Assembly (NCBI GenBank): GCA_943735955.1 | Contig: OX030958.1 | Location: 7,122,126 to 7,186,125, forward strand | Direction of reading: 5' to 3' | Length of the DNA stretch: 64,000 bases | Source: Piscicola geometra | Taxonomy: Eukaryota > Annelida > Clitellata > Hirudinida > Piscicolidae | Shown: piece by piece, positions 1 to 16,700 of the stretch | How the letters are laid out: every line of letters starts with the position of its first letter | Numbering within the stretch: position 1 is the first letter of the stretch | Program-made: the position numbers and the translations under genes | Notes under the pieces: model-generated | Told to the model about the DNA's origin: nothing | Databases searched by the model: none | Seen by the model: the letters and a program-made list of their open reading frames with translations, nothing else

Positions 1-1930
1 CCCGTCCCTCCTAAAAAACCGTCTCAGCCAATTCCTCCACCAAAACCTACTCCGAAACCTTCACCAACCGTCACCTTATCAAAAACAAGACCAGGTAAAT
101 TGTTTAATTACATTTTTATTTTTCAAATCTTCTAAGAAATAAATTTGAACATTTATTTTTTTTATAAATTATTTTCAACATTAAAGTATTTTGCAATCTT
201 AATATTATTTATTAAATTACCAAATTGAATTTTATCAGTAGATTTAACCCTTTCGTTATGACAAACGTCGAGTTTTAACCGCATACGAGACTTGAAGGTT
301 CCTTGGCGCGTCCTCGTTTAAGATCGCCGATTTTATCGTTTTCAGCGTATTTTATGAAAAGTTGCTTGCAAGACAAAGACATTTCGACGACGCAGATAGT
401 TGAATAAGTAGCTTGCTCAGACAGAGCTAAATGCATATTAAGTAAGAACTTCCTATGATGACCCACACAGTGAGCACAGTCAGGCCAGTAAGAAAACATG
501 TCGAGGTTGGTTATTCTGAGAATAATCAATTATTTTAAAAGTACGCTATAAGCTAGAAGATTCAGCAATTAAATTATATAATTTTTTAAAACATAAATGT
601 ATTCTTTGTAAAATCATTGATGTATTTTTCATAATAAAATTATTGATAAAAGAAACGTTTGCTTTTCAGAAGCCGCCTTGTGTGGCATACGAACTGAATC
701 AGGTGATGTTAGCCTCCACCATTTAATTATATTACTTGATTTGTTTTATCTATCGATCCTTTAATTTCGTAGGAATGCAGTGTGACGATTTATTATTTTT
801 TAAATACTAATTGAAATATTTTTTATGGTTTGTTATGAATATGAAATAATGAAACACGTTTATCAAACTAATGTGTAAAACCTCAAATTCTTCATTTTAA
901 TAAATAATCTTTTCGTTTGCCTGTAAAGATTGAAGGCTTCTGGAATGGAAGCTCAGAAGAGGCAGAAAAGTGAATAACTAATTTTTATGAGATTAATAAA
1001 TGAATAAAAATAAAAATAATAAAATTATTATGAAAAATGTTCATTTTATAAGTTTTTTTATTCATCGATTAGTTATTTTAATTAATTTATTCGATTAGTT
1101 TCTATTCGATTATTTCATATTTTATTTCTTGATCTCCATTCGCTCGTCGCAAGATTGATCATGGCGGAGGCGCCTGGGACGTTCCTCGTGAGATACTCCA
1201 AGAACACCGCCATCCACCCTTTCGTGAGGAAGAGCAAAAGAATTAAATGATTGCATAAATGAGATTTGAAATAAATTGGAAAGTTATAATTGTGGAAATA
1301 TTAGGTTTTAAGGAAATTTATTCTTCACGATACATTTTTTACATTACAATGATGAATAGCATTACTAAAATAATTTTTTTAATAAATTTTAATTAATTCT
1401 TAAATCGTATTTAAAATTAACTTTTTTCTTTAAATGTTTAAACATGCTGGTAAATCAACCTTCACTTTATAATGTTTTTATACATGCAGACGCTGATTGT
1501 CAAGACAGAGAAAAACTCCCACAAAAAGTACCAATTATGGAAGACGGTGGAGAATATTTCATTATTTTTATTAAAAAAATTTAAATAAAACCCAATTATT
1601 TTCATACTCATTTTGTCCCTCTTCCACTCACAAAAACGTAATCCGCATAAAAAGATGTACCTCATTTTCCAATGTTTGATCCTTTTTCAGTCTCCTTATT
1701 TACTTCTCATTCATTCTCTGTCTTTTAAAACATCTTTTCAACTTTCTTTTGTCTATCTCTTCCACCTCTCCCACTCACGACAGAACAACATGTACCACCT
1801 GGAAGAGAAGCGACGTGACGATGAGAGGTTTGAGCAGGTGGATCAGCTGACTCACTACTACAAGCACACCACACTGCCCTCTGTCGATGGAGTCGCACAA
1901 CTCATCAAACCCTACGACCACTCCTCTTAA
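1..1930 (+). CDS. SH2-domain adaptor protein, 3' part (5' end outside window)
   Basis: The 3' exons of an adaptor with a proline-rich segment followed by a C-terminal SH2 domain. Exons that keep phase: <1-94 (Pro/Lys-rich, PIPPPKPTPKPSP, a possible SH3 ligand), 670-702 (tentative), 936-969, 1154-1223, 1490-1546 and 1784-1930 (stop TAA). The joined product contains WNGSSEEAEKLI, then GTFLVRYS, the FLVR motif whose Arg binds phosphotyrosine, then HPFTLIVK, NNMYHLEEK, RFEQVDQLTHYY and LPSVDG, in normal SH2 strand order. Pro-rich plus terminal SH2 recalls SLP-76/BLNK, which act downstream of tyrosine kinases, but I cannot fix the subfamily. The 929-935 region has two possible acceptors; the one at 934-935 keeps the phase with exon 1. 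The SH2 call is firm; exon 670-702 is uncertain. It converges with NDUFAF5. Confidence 0.8.
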
Positions 1931-2113
1931 ACTCCTGTTTTACATTTGCAAAGAAAAGGCAATCACAAAAGATTTAAATACAAAATACAGTTTTGTATTT
2001 TTTGATTGATTATTTATATTTTTTTGAATACATTTTTAATCGAACTGGAACTTAATGTTAATGGAACTAACATTTTGATGTTTGAAATGACATTTATTAA
2101 TTCACGCCTAAAA

Positions 2114-2119
2114 AATAAA
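2114..2119 (+). promoter_or_regulatory. Polyadenylation signal of the SH2 gene
   Basis: An AATAAA hexamer lies 184 bases after the SH2 gene stop codon, in AT-rich DNA with no coding potential. The 1931-2244 interval between the two convergent genes holds nothing else I can recognise. AATAAA is common in such DNA, so this is only a plausible site. Confidence 0.4.
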
Positions 2120-2244
2120 TTATAAAAATAACTTGGTAACAAACTTATAGATATTTTGAAAAATTTAGATATTTTATTTATTAAAAATTATTATTAAAAA
2201 GAAAAATTAAAACAAATTTCTAAAAAGACATTTAATAAACAAGA

Positions 2245-5200
2245 CTACTTCTTATTTTTCTCTTCATCATTACTGTCTCTTTCTTTTCTATTTTCAGATA
2301 AACCAACTTTATTTTTCTGAGTACCTTCCCCGACACCAGCAGCATCGCTATCAACACGAACACTGCTTACGATCTTCTGCAAGGACTTCTCGACCTCAGC
2401 GACAGCACCGATGAGTTTGTCATCTTTGAGGAGGATGGCAGGCTCCTTCAATTTTGCCACCTCCTTCACCAACTCATCCACCTTGCCCAAGTCCTTCATC
2501 GACACTTGCCCACTGCCCCTCTTCGCCGGTTTCAACTGCATGCATGGACGGGTGGGGTAGGATGTGGAGAAGGGTGGGTGAAAGTTAATTCAAGTATTAA
2601 TTAAATGTTTGTTAAATAATTTGATGAATAATACATTAATGTAATCATTGAGTAATTAATCGAATTTTTGTTAAATAATCTAATGAATCAAATAATCAAT
2701 GATTGATTAATTAATTAAATTTCCAATGATTTTAATCGAGCCATTGCAATCAAATCACTCATCAACCTGGTCCTTGTGGGGCTTCCATGCGATGAAGTTG
2801 ATGGTCTGGAAGAGAGCAGGTACAACTAATGCATCCACCTCCTCATTCTTCACGCCGTACTTTTCTGCCATAGTCATGATAGTGATAGTCATGATGAGGA
2901 TGACGATTATGATGATGATGATGACGGAAACAATGATGATGATGATGATGACGATTATGATGATGATATTAATGTTGCAACTGCATAGTGGATATAAATA
3001 GAGAAGAGAAGGCAGGACGAGAAGAATGGCCACCTTGGTAGATGGCAGTGGCAGCCATAAGGACCTCCTTGTTCAGGTTCACGCTCCTGTTCCACGCACA
3101 ACCGCTCTCACCCATGCCTATCATCATCATTATCATCATCATCATCGCCACCACCCACATCATCACCATCATCACCATCATCATCATCATCATCATCATC
3201 ATCTCCATCATCTTCATCACCACCACCACCACCACCACCTTGCAAGTCCAGCATCAGCTCGATCATCGAGGGATAACTTATGGTTATGTCGTCGACGTCC
3301 TGGTGTGGTTTAAAGCAATAGTAACTTCGTGCCCGAATACAACTAGCATGTAGAAGTTATAATAATGATAATAGTAATAATATAACTAGCAATAATAATA
3401 ATAATAATAATAATAATATTAAGAACAAAAATATTATAATAATTTTTATAAATTTTAGTAAAAAGAAAGAAATGTAGTAATAATAATGGCAATACAAACG
3501 ATGGTGAGCATGACGAAGCCTGCTTGCTGCAGTAGCGATCCCAAGTCTTGAGCTGACGTGTAAGGGGAGATGTGTGGTCGGTAGCCCTGTGGTTGTGGTG
3601 GTGATGGTAGTCGTTGTGGTAGTGTTTGTGATGTTGGTAGTAGTGAAGTGTGCAGTAGTGCAAAAATAGATACCCACCACCCACCCCTCTCAGCTAGCTT
3701 TCAACCCCAACCCCACCTCAAACCACCAACCCTCCCCTCCTCCTAACCACCCTTTCCTCACCCACCCTTCCTCCCAATCACCACCACCACCACCCACCCC
3801 CTTCCTCTCCAGGTCAGCGAGTCCTAGTGAGATCCTCAATTCGTGGAGGGAGTCCCCTCCGAACATGCTGCCCATGAAGCAACCATCAGCCTCCAACACT
3901 CGGTGCACCTGTGTTGTTGTGGGTGGTTTGTTGGATGGAAGAGATGGTCGGCTGAGTGCGATGGTTGGGGTTAGGGCAAGGGTTTGGGATGGCTGGGTTG
4001 TTGGAGGTGGGATGGGTGGGTGGGATCAGGTTTAGGGTTTGGGATGGGAAAAGTGATGGGAAGATAGATGGTGTTCATTTGAAAGAAAAAAAAAGTCATT
4101 AATCAATCAAATCTTGGACCCACCGTTCTAAAGGTACCAGGTAAATCGTTCACCCAATGGAGACTGTGTAATGGCAATGATGGTGACGGAGACTATTAGA
4201 AATATAAAGAAATACTTTAATGCAATTATTTGCATGCAACACCAGAGTTTTTTTTATCCGTTCTAGCATTTAATCTTTTTGGCGTTTTAAACCAAAAGTA
4301 GACTTTAAAGCAATGGCGACTAACATGCATATAAATAAACAATAAACTCGGTTATTCCATCAGTTATCCACTCATCAGTCCGGAGTTGCTTGGAAGGACC
4401 TGAGGTTGGAGAGGACGAGATCGAATGAGGCATCTCTGAAAGGAATCCTCTCTTCGTCCATCACCACGCGATGCGTCGTGATTGGCGAAGAAGACGCTGC
4501 CAAAGACTGCATGTGTCGACTTTGTTTTTAAGGATTCTATTGTATTGCATTTCATTGTATTGAATTATAATTAGGTATCTTGTATTGTGATTATGCATAC
4601 ACCACCTGTACACTCAACACAATGATGCACAAGACAAGCACCACCACCACGCCACCACTAGCCAAGAGTCCTTGAGACGTGTCGCACTGAGTGGTGCAGA
4701 GGACATTCCCCTCCATCATCTCGTCGTCGATGAAGCCCTTAGAAGCACCCAACTCCAGAACTGAGTCGAAAGGCCTTGGTGGCTGTCTGGGAATAAATAT
4801 TTATATTATTATTATTATTTTAATGTATTTTTTTTATAGTCTATATCGTTCACAGCTTGACAGACGCAGGCCATGTTACAATGGTTCTAGGTACCATGGT
4901 TCTTATGCGCCGAAACGCCACTCCACACGACGTACACATCTTTCAATGCATACGTCGCAAACAAGGCATCATATACACTAGGTATATGAAAGTTCACGGT
5001 TGCCTATCAGGGATTTGAACAGGTGACCTTTAAGTTGCAAGTCCGACGTCTACCATCTAAGCCATCCCCGCTCCCCGGGGATTATTCATGCATAATTTTA
5101 TTTTGAAACTTTTGTAAATTTATATTCTATCAAAAATTGAAAACCTTTTAATATCTAAGACTCGATCCGCTATTCTCCAACCAACCTTGAAAAGTCAAAA

Positions 5201-5505
5201 AGTAATTGCATTATTACTCAGAAGTTAACTGAACATTAATAAGATATCTATGATTTATTGTAGAAGCTTAAAATATAATATTTGATTTTTTTAAATAAAT
5301 GTTTTTCCACCTCTTTTTTGAGATAGTCGTACACATGGCTGTCTTTAAGTTTTGCTTGACGTTCTTTTTGCAAAAGTTTGGCCTTTCTATCAAATACATT
5401 CATAACCACATCATTAGAAAAAGTTCTTGACTGCAAAATTATTTTAAAGGTTAGAGTTTTTTTTAAAGATTTGTAAACTAAATTCAAAAATAATGAATTT
5501 TTCAT
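2245..5505 (-). CDS. NDUFAF5: NDUFAF5-like arginine-hydroxylase / complex I assembly factor
   Basis: Mitochondrial class I methyltransferase-fold protein; the human family member hydroxylates an arginine of NDUFS7 during early complex I assembly. Eleven exons join in one frame (410 residues; human about 345): 5311-5505, 5145-5185, 4659-4786, 4400-4496, 4124-4163, 3798-3908, 3500-3586, 3239-3299, 3034-3117, 2767-2864, 2245-2535. The N-terminus is basic and hydroxylated like a mitochondrial presequence, followed by NVFDRKAKLLQKER and GWRIADRVLDI. Other family hallmarks are RIPFRDASFDLVLSNLSLHW, GSMFGGDSLHELR, PHISPYTSAQDLG, and LQGMGESGCAWNRS. The usual LDLGCGRG loop reads LELGASKG. The last exon adds an acidic/lysine-rich tail of about 60 residues beyond the human end. 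The start ATG at 5505 is the only one before the presequence. Confidence 0.93.
2868..3420. repeat. Trinucleotide-repeat clusters in NDUFAF5 introns
   Basis: Imperfect ATG/GAT repeats (about 2868-2968), CAT/CAC repeats (about 3120-3240) and AAT repeats (about 3391-3420) fill three introns of NDUFAF5. The CAC tract ends exactly at the 5' splice site of exon 3239-3299 (on the minus strand the intron begins GTGGTGGTGG). Short low-complexity reading frames here are repeat translations, not genes. Confidence 0.85.
4985..5079 (-). mobile_element. tRNA-derived SINE-like head
   Basis: On the minus strand, GGGGATGGCTTAGATGG (A-box-like, complement of 5053-5064) is followed about 45 bases later by TGTTCAAATCCC (B-box-like, near 5010-5020), as in RNA polymerase III tRNA promoters. 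A stretch around CTTGCAA resembles an Ala (TGC) anticodon loop, but the arms pair badly, so it is not a working tRNA. It lies in an NDUFAF5 intron in the same orientation. The GC-richer sequence from about 4850 to 4985 may be its body. Copies elsewhere could not be checked. Confidence 0.55.
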
Positions 5506-5772
5506 TTTTTATAGCTAAATGAAGACTGCCGCAAATTCCAATATTTAAATCTTGCATAACATTTTCAAGCCTTTAAACTTTAAAGTTTAAAGAGTTTAAA
5601 TACCTTAAAAGTAATTTAAAAGTAAACTTTTAAATCCAATAATATTATTGTTTAAAAAATAAAATATAAAACAAAATTAGTATATGAAAATTTAATTATT
5701 CAAATTATTAAAAAATTTTCCAAAGCTAAAAATTCTGTAACTTTACTTTTGAAATAGGTCAAATAGTCAATA
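5506..5772. promoter_or_regulatory. Probable bidirectional promoter NDUFAF5/CPT2
   Basis: Only 267 bases separate the start codons of NDUFAF5 (minus) and CPT2 (plus), so both 5' UTRs and promoters must lie here or overlap the first exons. The interval is very AT-rich, with no CpG island and no clear TATA-initiator pair. This is inferred from gene arrangement. Confidence 0.6.
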
Positions 5773-10360
<4,588 letters not shown>

Positions 10361-10889
10361 GCAGGGGATGGGCAGGGTTTGATTTGACTGGATATTTGAG
10401 ACTAGTATAGGAGTGTTAGGGTGATAAGTAAGGGGCGTGTTTCAGTTTTACTCATCAACTTGTTTCAGTATTCAATGATCATATGAATCGTTTATGTGTT
10501 ATGTTGAGTTGGTATTTAATCGGGAAACACTGTTTTAATAAAAGTTAAGTGGTCCACATTGATTGATAAATTATTCTGCTACTTCGTTGATTGTTTAATT
10601 ATTTGAATGACAAACACTTCAAGTCCTTTTTTGAACTATTAAGTCGGTAAAAGATGCAAAAACTGAATAAATATACAATATTCCTCATTACAAGTATCTA
10701 CTCATGGTAAAAAAAAATTTAAAAAGTGGTAGTCAAATAACTGCAAATGTAGTATTTTTCGTTACGCATTATTATTCTCCTATTTTTATTGTTAGAAATT
10801 AATAAAATAAAATAAAATTTTATAATGAATTGGAGAATAGTAATGCATTGATTAAAAATAAATATAAATAAAATAATCTAAAAAAAGAG
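10361..10889. other. Convergent intergenic region CPT2/TMEM115
   Basis: AT-rich DNA without coding potential that holds the 3' ends of both genes. AATAAA at 10537-10542 is a reasonable CPT2 polyadenylation signal. Nothing else recognised. Confidence 0.6.
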
Positions 10890-12326
10890 TTATGATTGCG
10901 CAGAAGAGGATCGATCAGGCCTTATTTCGACAGCCACCAGACTCGAATCAGCTGACTCGAAAGTTTCAATCGGCTTGAAGACAGCAGGGTTGTCGTCATT
11001 GGTCAGGTGCTTGGTGACGTCAGATGGCGTGGATGAAGGCTCCTCCATGGTGGGCCAAGGCAAGGGTGTCACCTTGTTGAGTCGCTCGTTCAGTGCCTTC
11101 AAGGCCAGTTGTCTGCAAGGTGGTGGTTGTTGTCTTTGGTTGATTGTTGTTGTTGGTCAGTCGCCATTGATTTGAGGTTGGTTTTGTTTATGACTTTATG
11201 AAGATTTAACTTTTAAGTTTTGTTCTCAAAATGTATTTTAACTGATATAAATAAAAAGATTGGAAAAGTGTAAAAAACATATTGGCACCACCACAAAACC
11301 TTCTCCTCTCTGCATCCTGGGTTTCGACTCCTGTTAAGTAAACCACAGGAGGTTTCATCTCAAACTTGCGGTTCAAGTTTTGACATATCTTCAAGGGTTT
11401 TATCAATTTTAATTTAATCATTTGTTTAAAAAGAATACTTTATAACAGTTGATTCTTTAAAATATTTTTAAATAATCAAACTTACTTTCATTCGCACCAT
11501 CAAAGCAAATATTGAATTGGTTATGATTGCCACATAGAAGCTCAAGGGTTCAGGGAAAAAACTGGAAAAATAATATATTAAAGTATTTATCATACAATAA
11601 TATTAATTATTTTATTTTTCATTGAAACTACCTAGCAAAAGAGAATCCATTGGCAGAGTCTCCCTTTGAAGCATCTTTATGTTTCTGGTAGAACCTGAGG
11701 TAGATCCACGACGTGAGGAGACCGGAGAGGAAGAGAACAAAGTGGGGAGGGGGCACTAAGTGCACTATTCGTGCCAGTAACATCACACCTGCAGCCAGTA
11801 GAGGAATGTGTTTGTGTCTCAGTTTGAAGAAGGACGATGCAAACACCACTTGGTCGCCCATCGCCTGCTTCAGCACCACAGTCAAGCCGGCCGCGTAGCC
11901 ACTCATGCCGTTGATGGCGTTCTTGAAGAGAATGTCAGGGTCGCCTTCGAAGCAAAAGAGCACGTAGTAGAAGCCAGTGGTCAGGAGGGCTACACTGCCC
12001 GAGACGATGGCGTAGAACTTGATCATCTCGACACTGCCCCACAACGGCTCGACCACTTTGGCATACATCCAAACTACCACCAAGTTGCACACCACCAGCC
12101 AGATGTGGTGCTCCATGAAGCTGAATGTTACCAAAGACCATATCGAAAAGCTAGGATGCAATAATTTGCCAGGATATATTGAAAATAATTCTGAAGTCGA
12201 AGAGAAGTAGGATAGAAAATGACCAAATATGGTAGATACGAATAAAATTTTAACGAATAGGTTCAAATTTGTTATTGCAAGATTTTCAGATGAAATGAAT
12301 GTTTTTAAGCGATCTAAATGACGCAT
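10890..12326 (-). CDS. TMEM115: TMEM115-like Golgi membrane protein
   Basis: Rhomboid-fold Golgi protein without protease activity, known in vertebrates for a role in Golgi-to-ER retrograde transport. Four exons: 11632-12326, 11486-11561, 11300-11388, 10890-11112; 360 residues (human about 351). Conserved blocks are SIWSLVTFSFMEHHIW, EPLWGSVEMIKFY, INGMSGYAAGLTVVLKQAMG, SWIYLRFYQKH, FFPEPLSFYV, KICQNLN, TQDAERRRQLALKALNERL and WPTMEE. Several hydrophobic segments occupy residues about 20-215; the C-terminal 140 residues are polar and presumably cytosolic. All four junctions have GT-AG sites and matching phase. ATG at 12326 opens the long first exon and gives a family-like N-terminus. Transcribed divergently from the DUF1399 gene. 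Confidence 0.95.
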
Positions 12327-13713
12327 TTTAATATAATTTTCTTAATATGGTAAACGGTAAGCTCAAACTACTCATAGGTGCAAATATGTGGTAGAAATAT
12401 TACGCTATAAAATTTTTGTTTTAATTTGTGAGTTTACAAAATAATTGAAATAAACTAAAAAAGGAATTTGTTCACATAAGTATAAGATAAGTCAAAACCA
12501 ATAACTAAATTACAGTACCAATAGTTTTAAAATAAAAAATATGTTCAAAGAAAACTATGCAATATTTTCAAATATTAAGTCTTTTTAATCCCAAATTGTT
12601 TATATTATTAATTTCAAATTAAAGCCAAACATTACATTCATAATGGGTACAGAAGTTGGAAAAGTTTCTAAGTCAACGTAAGCAAACTCCCAGACGGAGA
12701 ATTAATTAATATTTTACGTGTATTCTAGAAATACAAAGGTAAAACCATCCATATACATACACATGAACAGAATAACAAGAAAATGAATATGAATCGGCTT
12801 CGAATGAAGTTTGTAGCTGAAGGGAGTAAGTCAACATTAATTATAAATATTCCTCAACAATAGTGCTAACAGTACTTTTAGTACTGTGTAGAATACGGGT
12901 GTAGAATGGGTTCATAAAGTGCATTTTCTGTCCAATTTTTATGTTATGTTCCGTTGGACTTTAACGATTGGTGGGAAAGATGCCGATTAGGATGACTTAT
13001 GGGGATGATTATTATGACTTAGGAATGTGATGATGTTGATGACTTATGGTGATGATGATGACTTATGGTGGTGGTGATGATGATGATAGTAATGATGATC
13101 AAGAATAAAGACGGAAATTAATAATTTAACGGTAAAAACGAAAAGATATCGATTAAGAACTTTGATTACTAAAGGATTGGTTGTAATGTCGCTGGTGGTG
13201 GTTATAAAAGTGGGATGGTGTGTAGCTGATAAGGTTTGAAGTGTCACAAGTATGGAGTGAATGTATGAGAATGTACATAGGTTATCCTCTCTGGAGATCT
13301 ATAAAAGCTACCTGCTTAAACACGGCAAGTTTATTTTCCGCACAAACTCATATGATCGATGCTTTTTCATTGGATTGGGATTTAATTATATTTATCTATT
13401 TTTCTATTTTGAGTGCACGCCCAGTTTAATGGTTCAATATCAGCCAATTAGTTTATACTTTGCTTTTAGTCGTATGATTGAGTTTATTTAAACGATATAA
13501 CTATTCTATAATTAGATTCGTTGAAAGTTCTTAATGGATGCTTAATTGAAGTTCAATTTGAGGTTCACAAAGCCTTTAAGTAACAGTCGGAACAGGGCAA
13601 GAAAAAGCTTTACTAGTAAAAATACCAAAGCAAAAGTTCATCTCACACTTAAACTTCTGGGTAAATAAAATTAATTTACTATTGAATTAAATTTAATTGA
13701 ATATTGCAAAGAC
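12327..13713. other. Intergenic region TMEM115/DUF1399 gene
   Basis: About 1.4 kb between divergent genes. It contains an imperfect GATGATGACTTATGG-type repeat at about 13015-13090 and short AT-rich reading frames without splice context or family motifs. No gene is supported; promoters of both neighbours must lie at its ends. Confidence 0.6.
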
Positions 13714-16700
13714 ATGTTACTGAACGTTGATCTGATGGGCCTCACACCGATCTTGCTGGAACACTTGGATGCATGGAAAGATTTCATGCTGCACTCTACT
13801 GACAGAACCTTCATGGGAAGATGTTTGGAGAGGTACGAGAGGTTGTGGCTGCCACTGCTGAGGGAGGGCGATGACGACCTCGAGCCACCAGACGACGTGC
13901 ACTGGATGTGGTACCTTCATCTGCTCAGTCCGTGCGACTACGTGGTCTACTGCAAGAAACGCTTCGCTTGTGTTCTGCCTCACAAATTCAAAAGATCTAA
14001 GATAGAATTGCAAGCCTCAAAGAGCAGAAGTAAGCAAGTATGGAACATGATCCACCCAGACGAGCCTTTCGAATTGAATGTTCAACAGCTATCAGATGCC
14101 AGCCATTCCTCAAACTCTCTCTCATCGAAACTCGATTACTTCCTTACAACGGCAAACAACGAAAGAGATTTTGTCTATCGGTGTGACTTACCGCACTTCA
14201 GAGACCAGGCCTTCCAGCTGTCGGCAGTGCACCGTTACAAACAGTACCTCTTCCTGAAGCAACAGTGTCCCCACTGGACGCCTTGCAGAATCCCCACTGA
14301 CCTCGAACTCATCTGGCGGGTGCATCTACTCCACCCATCGCACTACATCTCAGACATCCTGCGTATCGTCGACGACAACAAAAAGCAGACTGACTTCACA
14401 ACTTATTCCTTGCATCCGAAACTTTTCCACCCTCTCAAACCATTCTATCCAGACCTCGTTCATGACAACCAGTTTTGGAGCTACTTTTTCCCCGACGACG
14501 AATTTCAATTCCACGCCAACGGTTCCATCAACAGACAACCATCCAGCTACGAGGCAACAAGAAACACACTGAAACACTTTTCCTGCTCCAATTCTGAGCG
14601 GGAGACACCGGATGAATGCCTGATGAGGTTCGATGGTCTGAGCATCACCGACCTGTGGAGTAGACGCAAGAACATCAAGGTGGTTGCCAGTCTCCTCGGC
14701 TCAAACTCTTTCCAACAACACAAAATATTCCAGTTCAAAGACGAGGCAGAGTGGTCGTTCAAAAGTTCGAACAAAAAACTTTTGAAGTTTGAAAAAAAGA
14801 AATATTTTGGCGAGTGTAAGTTTGTAAGGACTGAGAATAAAGGGATAGAGGTGGATGTGTACGTGTGCGGGAGGATTTTCAGCAGATACAAACTCGTAAC
14901 CAAGAAATCCTTCGATCCACTGTACCATCTCTCCACGTGCCCAGACCACCAAAATGCCACCCACCACCAATCCACCATGCGAGTCTCTCAGGAAGTTTGT
15001 GTTTGGAAAGAATACTTTCTTTTAATATCAAAATTGTACCAGATATATATTTTTTATTCAAACAAATAAGGTTTTTAAGATGTTAATTTATAAGCAAAGA
15101 TTTTAAATTTAAAATACGAAGTAAAGTATTGATTATAAGGTCCATGTAATTTAATACAAACTTTTATTGGATCGAGCAGATGTTTTGAAATATTATGAAA
15201 TTCTCGGTAACTGAGTGGGCATCTTTAAAGAAATATAAATCAACTCATAAATAAGATTCCATTACAAAACTTATATAACTTTTTATATAAAATACCATTA
15301 AAACTATGAATAATAAATAAATAATAATTTTCCCATGACACTCAACCCATGACAAATCACTGACAGGTAAGCATGCCAAAGGTCACCTACACCGACCCGA
15401 ACATCACCATCAACTACGTGCTTCAATTTCCCGATAAGAAGCCCTATAACTTTATTCTCGACCGAAACGCTGCCGAGTCTAAACCGCTTCCAGCACACCT
15501 TGATGGTTTCCTATTGAACGTCTTGGCTTGGCGAGTTGCCATCAACGATCCGCTAGAACATCACAAATTCATGGTCGCACGCCACAGGTTTGAATGCAGA
15601 CGGAGCTTTTTCGATAATTTGATCTTTTGTAAACTTAAAATTATTAATAGAGAAAGCTAAAAATATAGTTTTATGTTTTGAATCGAGTTCTAGCAATTGA
15701 ACTTATTCTACTATTATTCTCGTTATTTGACTCACTTATGAAATACAAACGCACGAGAAATAAATATTTCATTGAGAAAACCCTTTTATTATTATTTTTT
15801 AATTATAATAATAATATAGTTTATACGCCACTTTATAATTTATTCATGCATTATAATCCATCAAAACGGGGCTGGTATTTCATAAAGGTAGATAGGACGT
15901 GCTTCTAGATGCAAATCTAACATGAGTCATTTGATGCAGGGATTCAGATTTGTACTGTATTCAATTAGCCTAAATTAAAGTTCTCAAACTCAGTGCTGCA
16001 ATCTGCATTTATTAATATACCTTCAGCTACTACATGGTTAAGCCATATTCACACATAATTTAATTATTTAAATATTTTAGTGCTTTTTTGTAGTACTCAT
16101 AACCATGAATTTTAAGCAGTTACGGGTATTCCTGAAAAACCACAGATTTAAATTTAAATTCCACATTTAATCCCAAAAAGACAAAATAAAACTCATAAAG
16201 TCATTGATTTCTGCAGCCTTAAGTGCAGGGACCACGGCTTGGCATTTGGAGTGGAGGTGGTGAGAGATGACCAGCACAACCTCAACGCAGTGCTCGTCTT
16301 CCATAACAACGTCGACCTTGTTGCCGTCGCCTTCACCATCGACGCTGGCTTCCTGCCTACATCCCTCCAAGTCATCACTATGTTATTATTTAGTTTACTT
16401 AAAAATATATATTTGAATTAATTGATAAATAAAAAATAAGAAATTTTATTTTAAAGTCTTTTTAAATTCTTTTTGAAGGTGATGGAGACTTGTCCACTGA
16501 CGTACGACTCGGAGAAAGGAGATGTGGCGATGATGATCCAAAAAGCAGACGGACAAGACTACATCATCGTAGCTTCCTTCAAAGAAGGTGATGAGGGATA
16601 TTGGAGATTTCAAGTGAATTAAATTAAAACTCTAAAGTCATTTGTACAAAATTAATTAACTTTATTTTCTTTCCATTTACAAACGCTTCCAGACAACAAG

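Noticed and set aside
4985..5079. Possible functional tRNA-Ala gene
   Set aside because: Box motifs are present but the anticodon and D arms do not pair properly; a SINE-like derivative fits better.
14547..14978. 143-codon minus-strand frame
   Set aside because: Shadow of the DUF1399 coding exon; no family motif in this frame.
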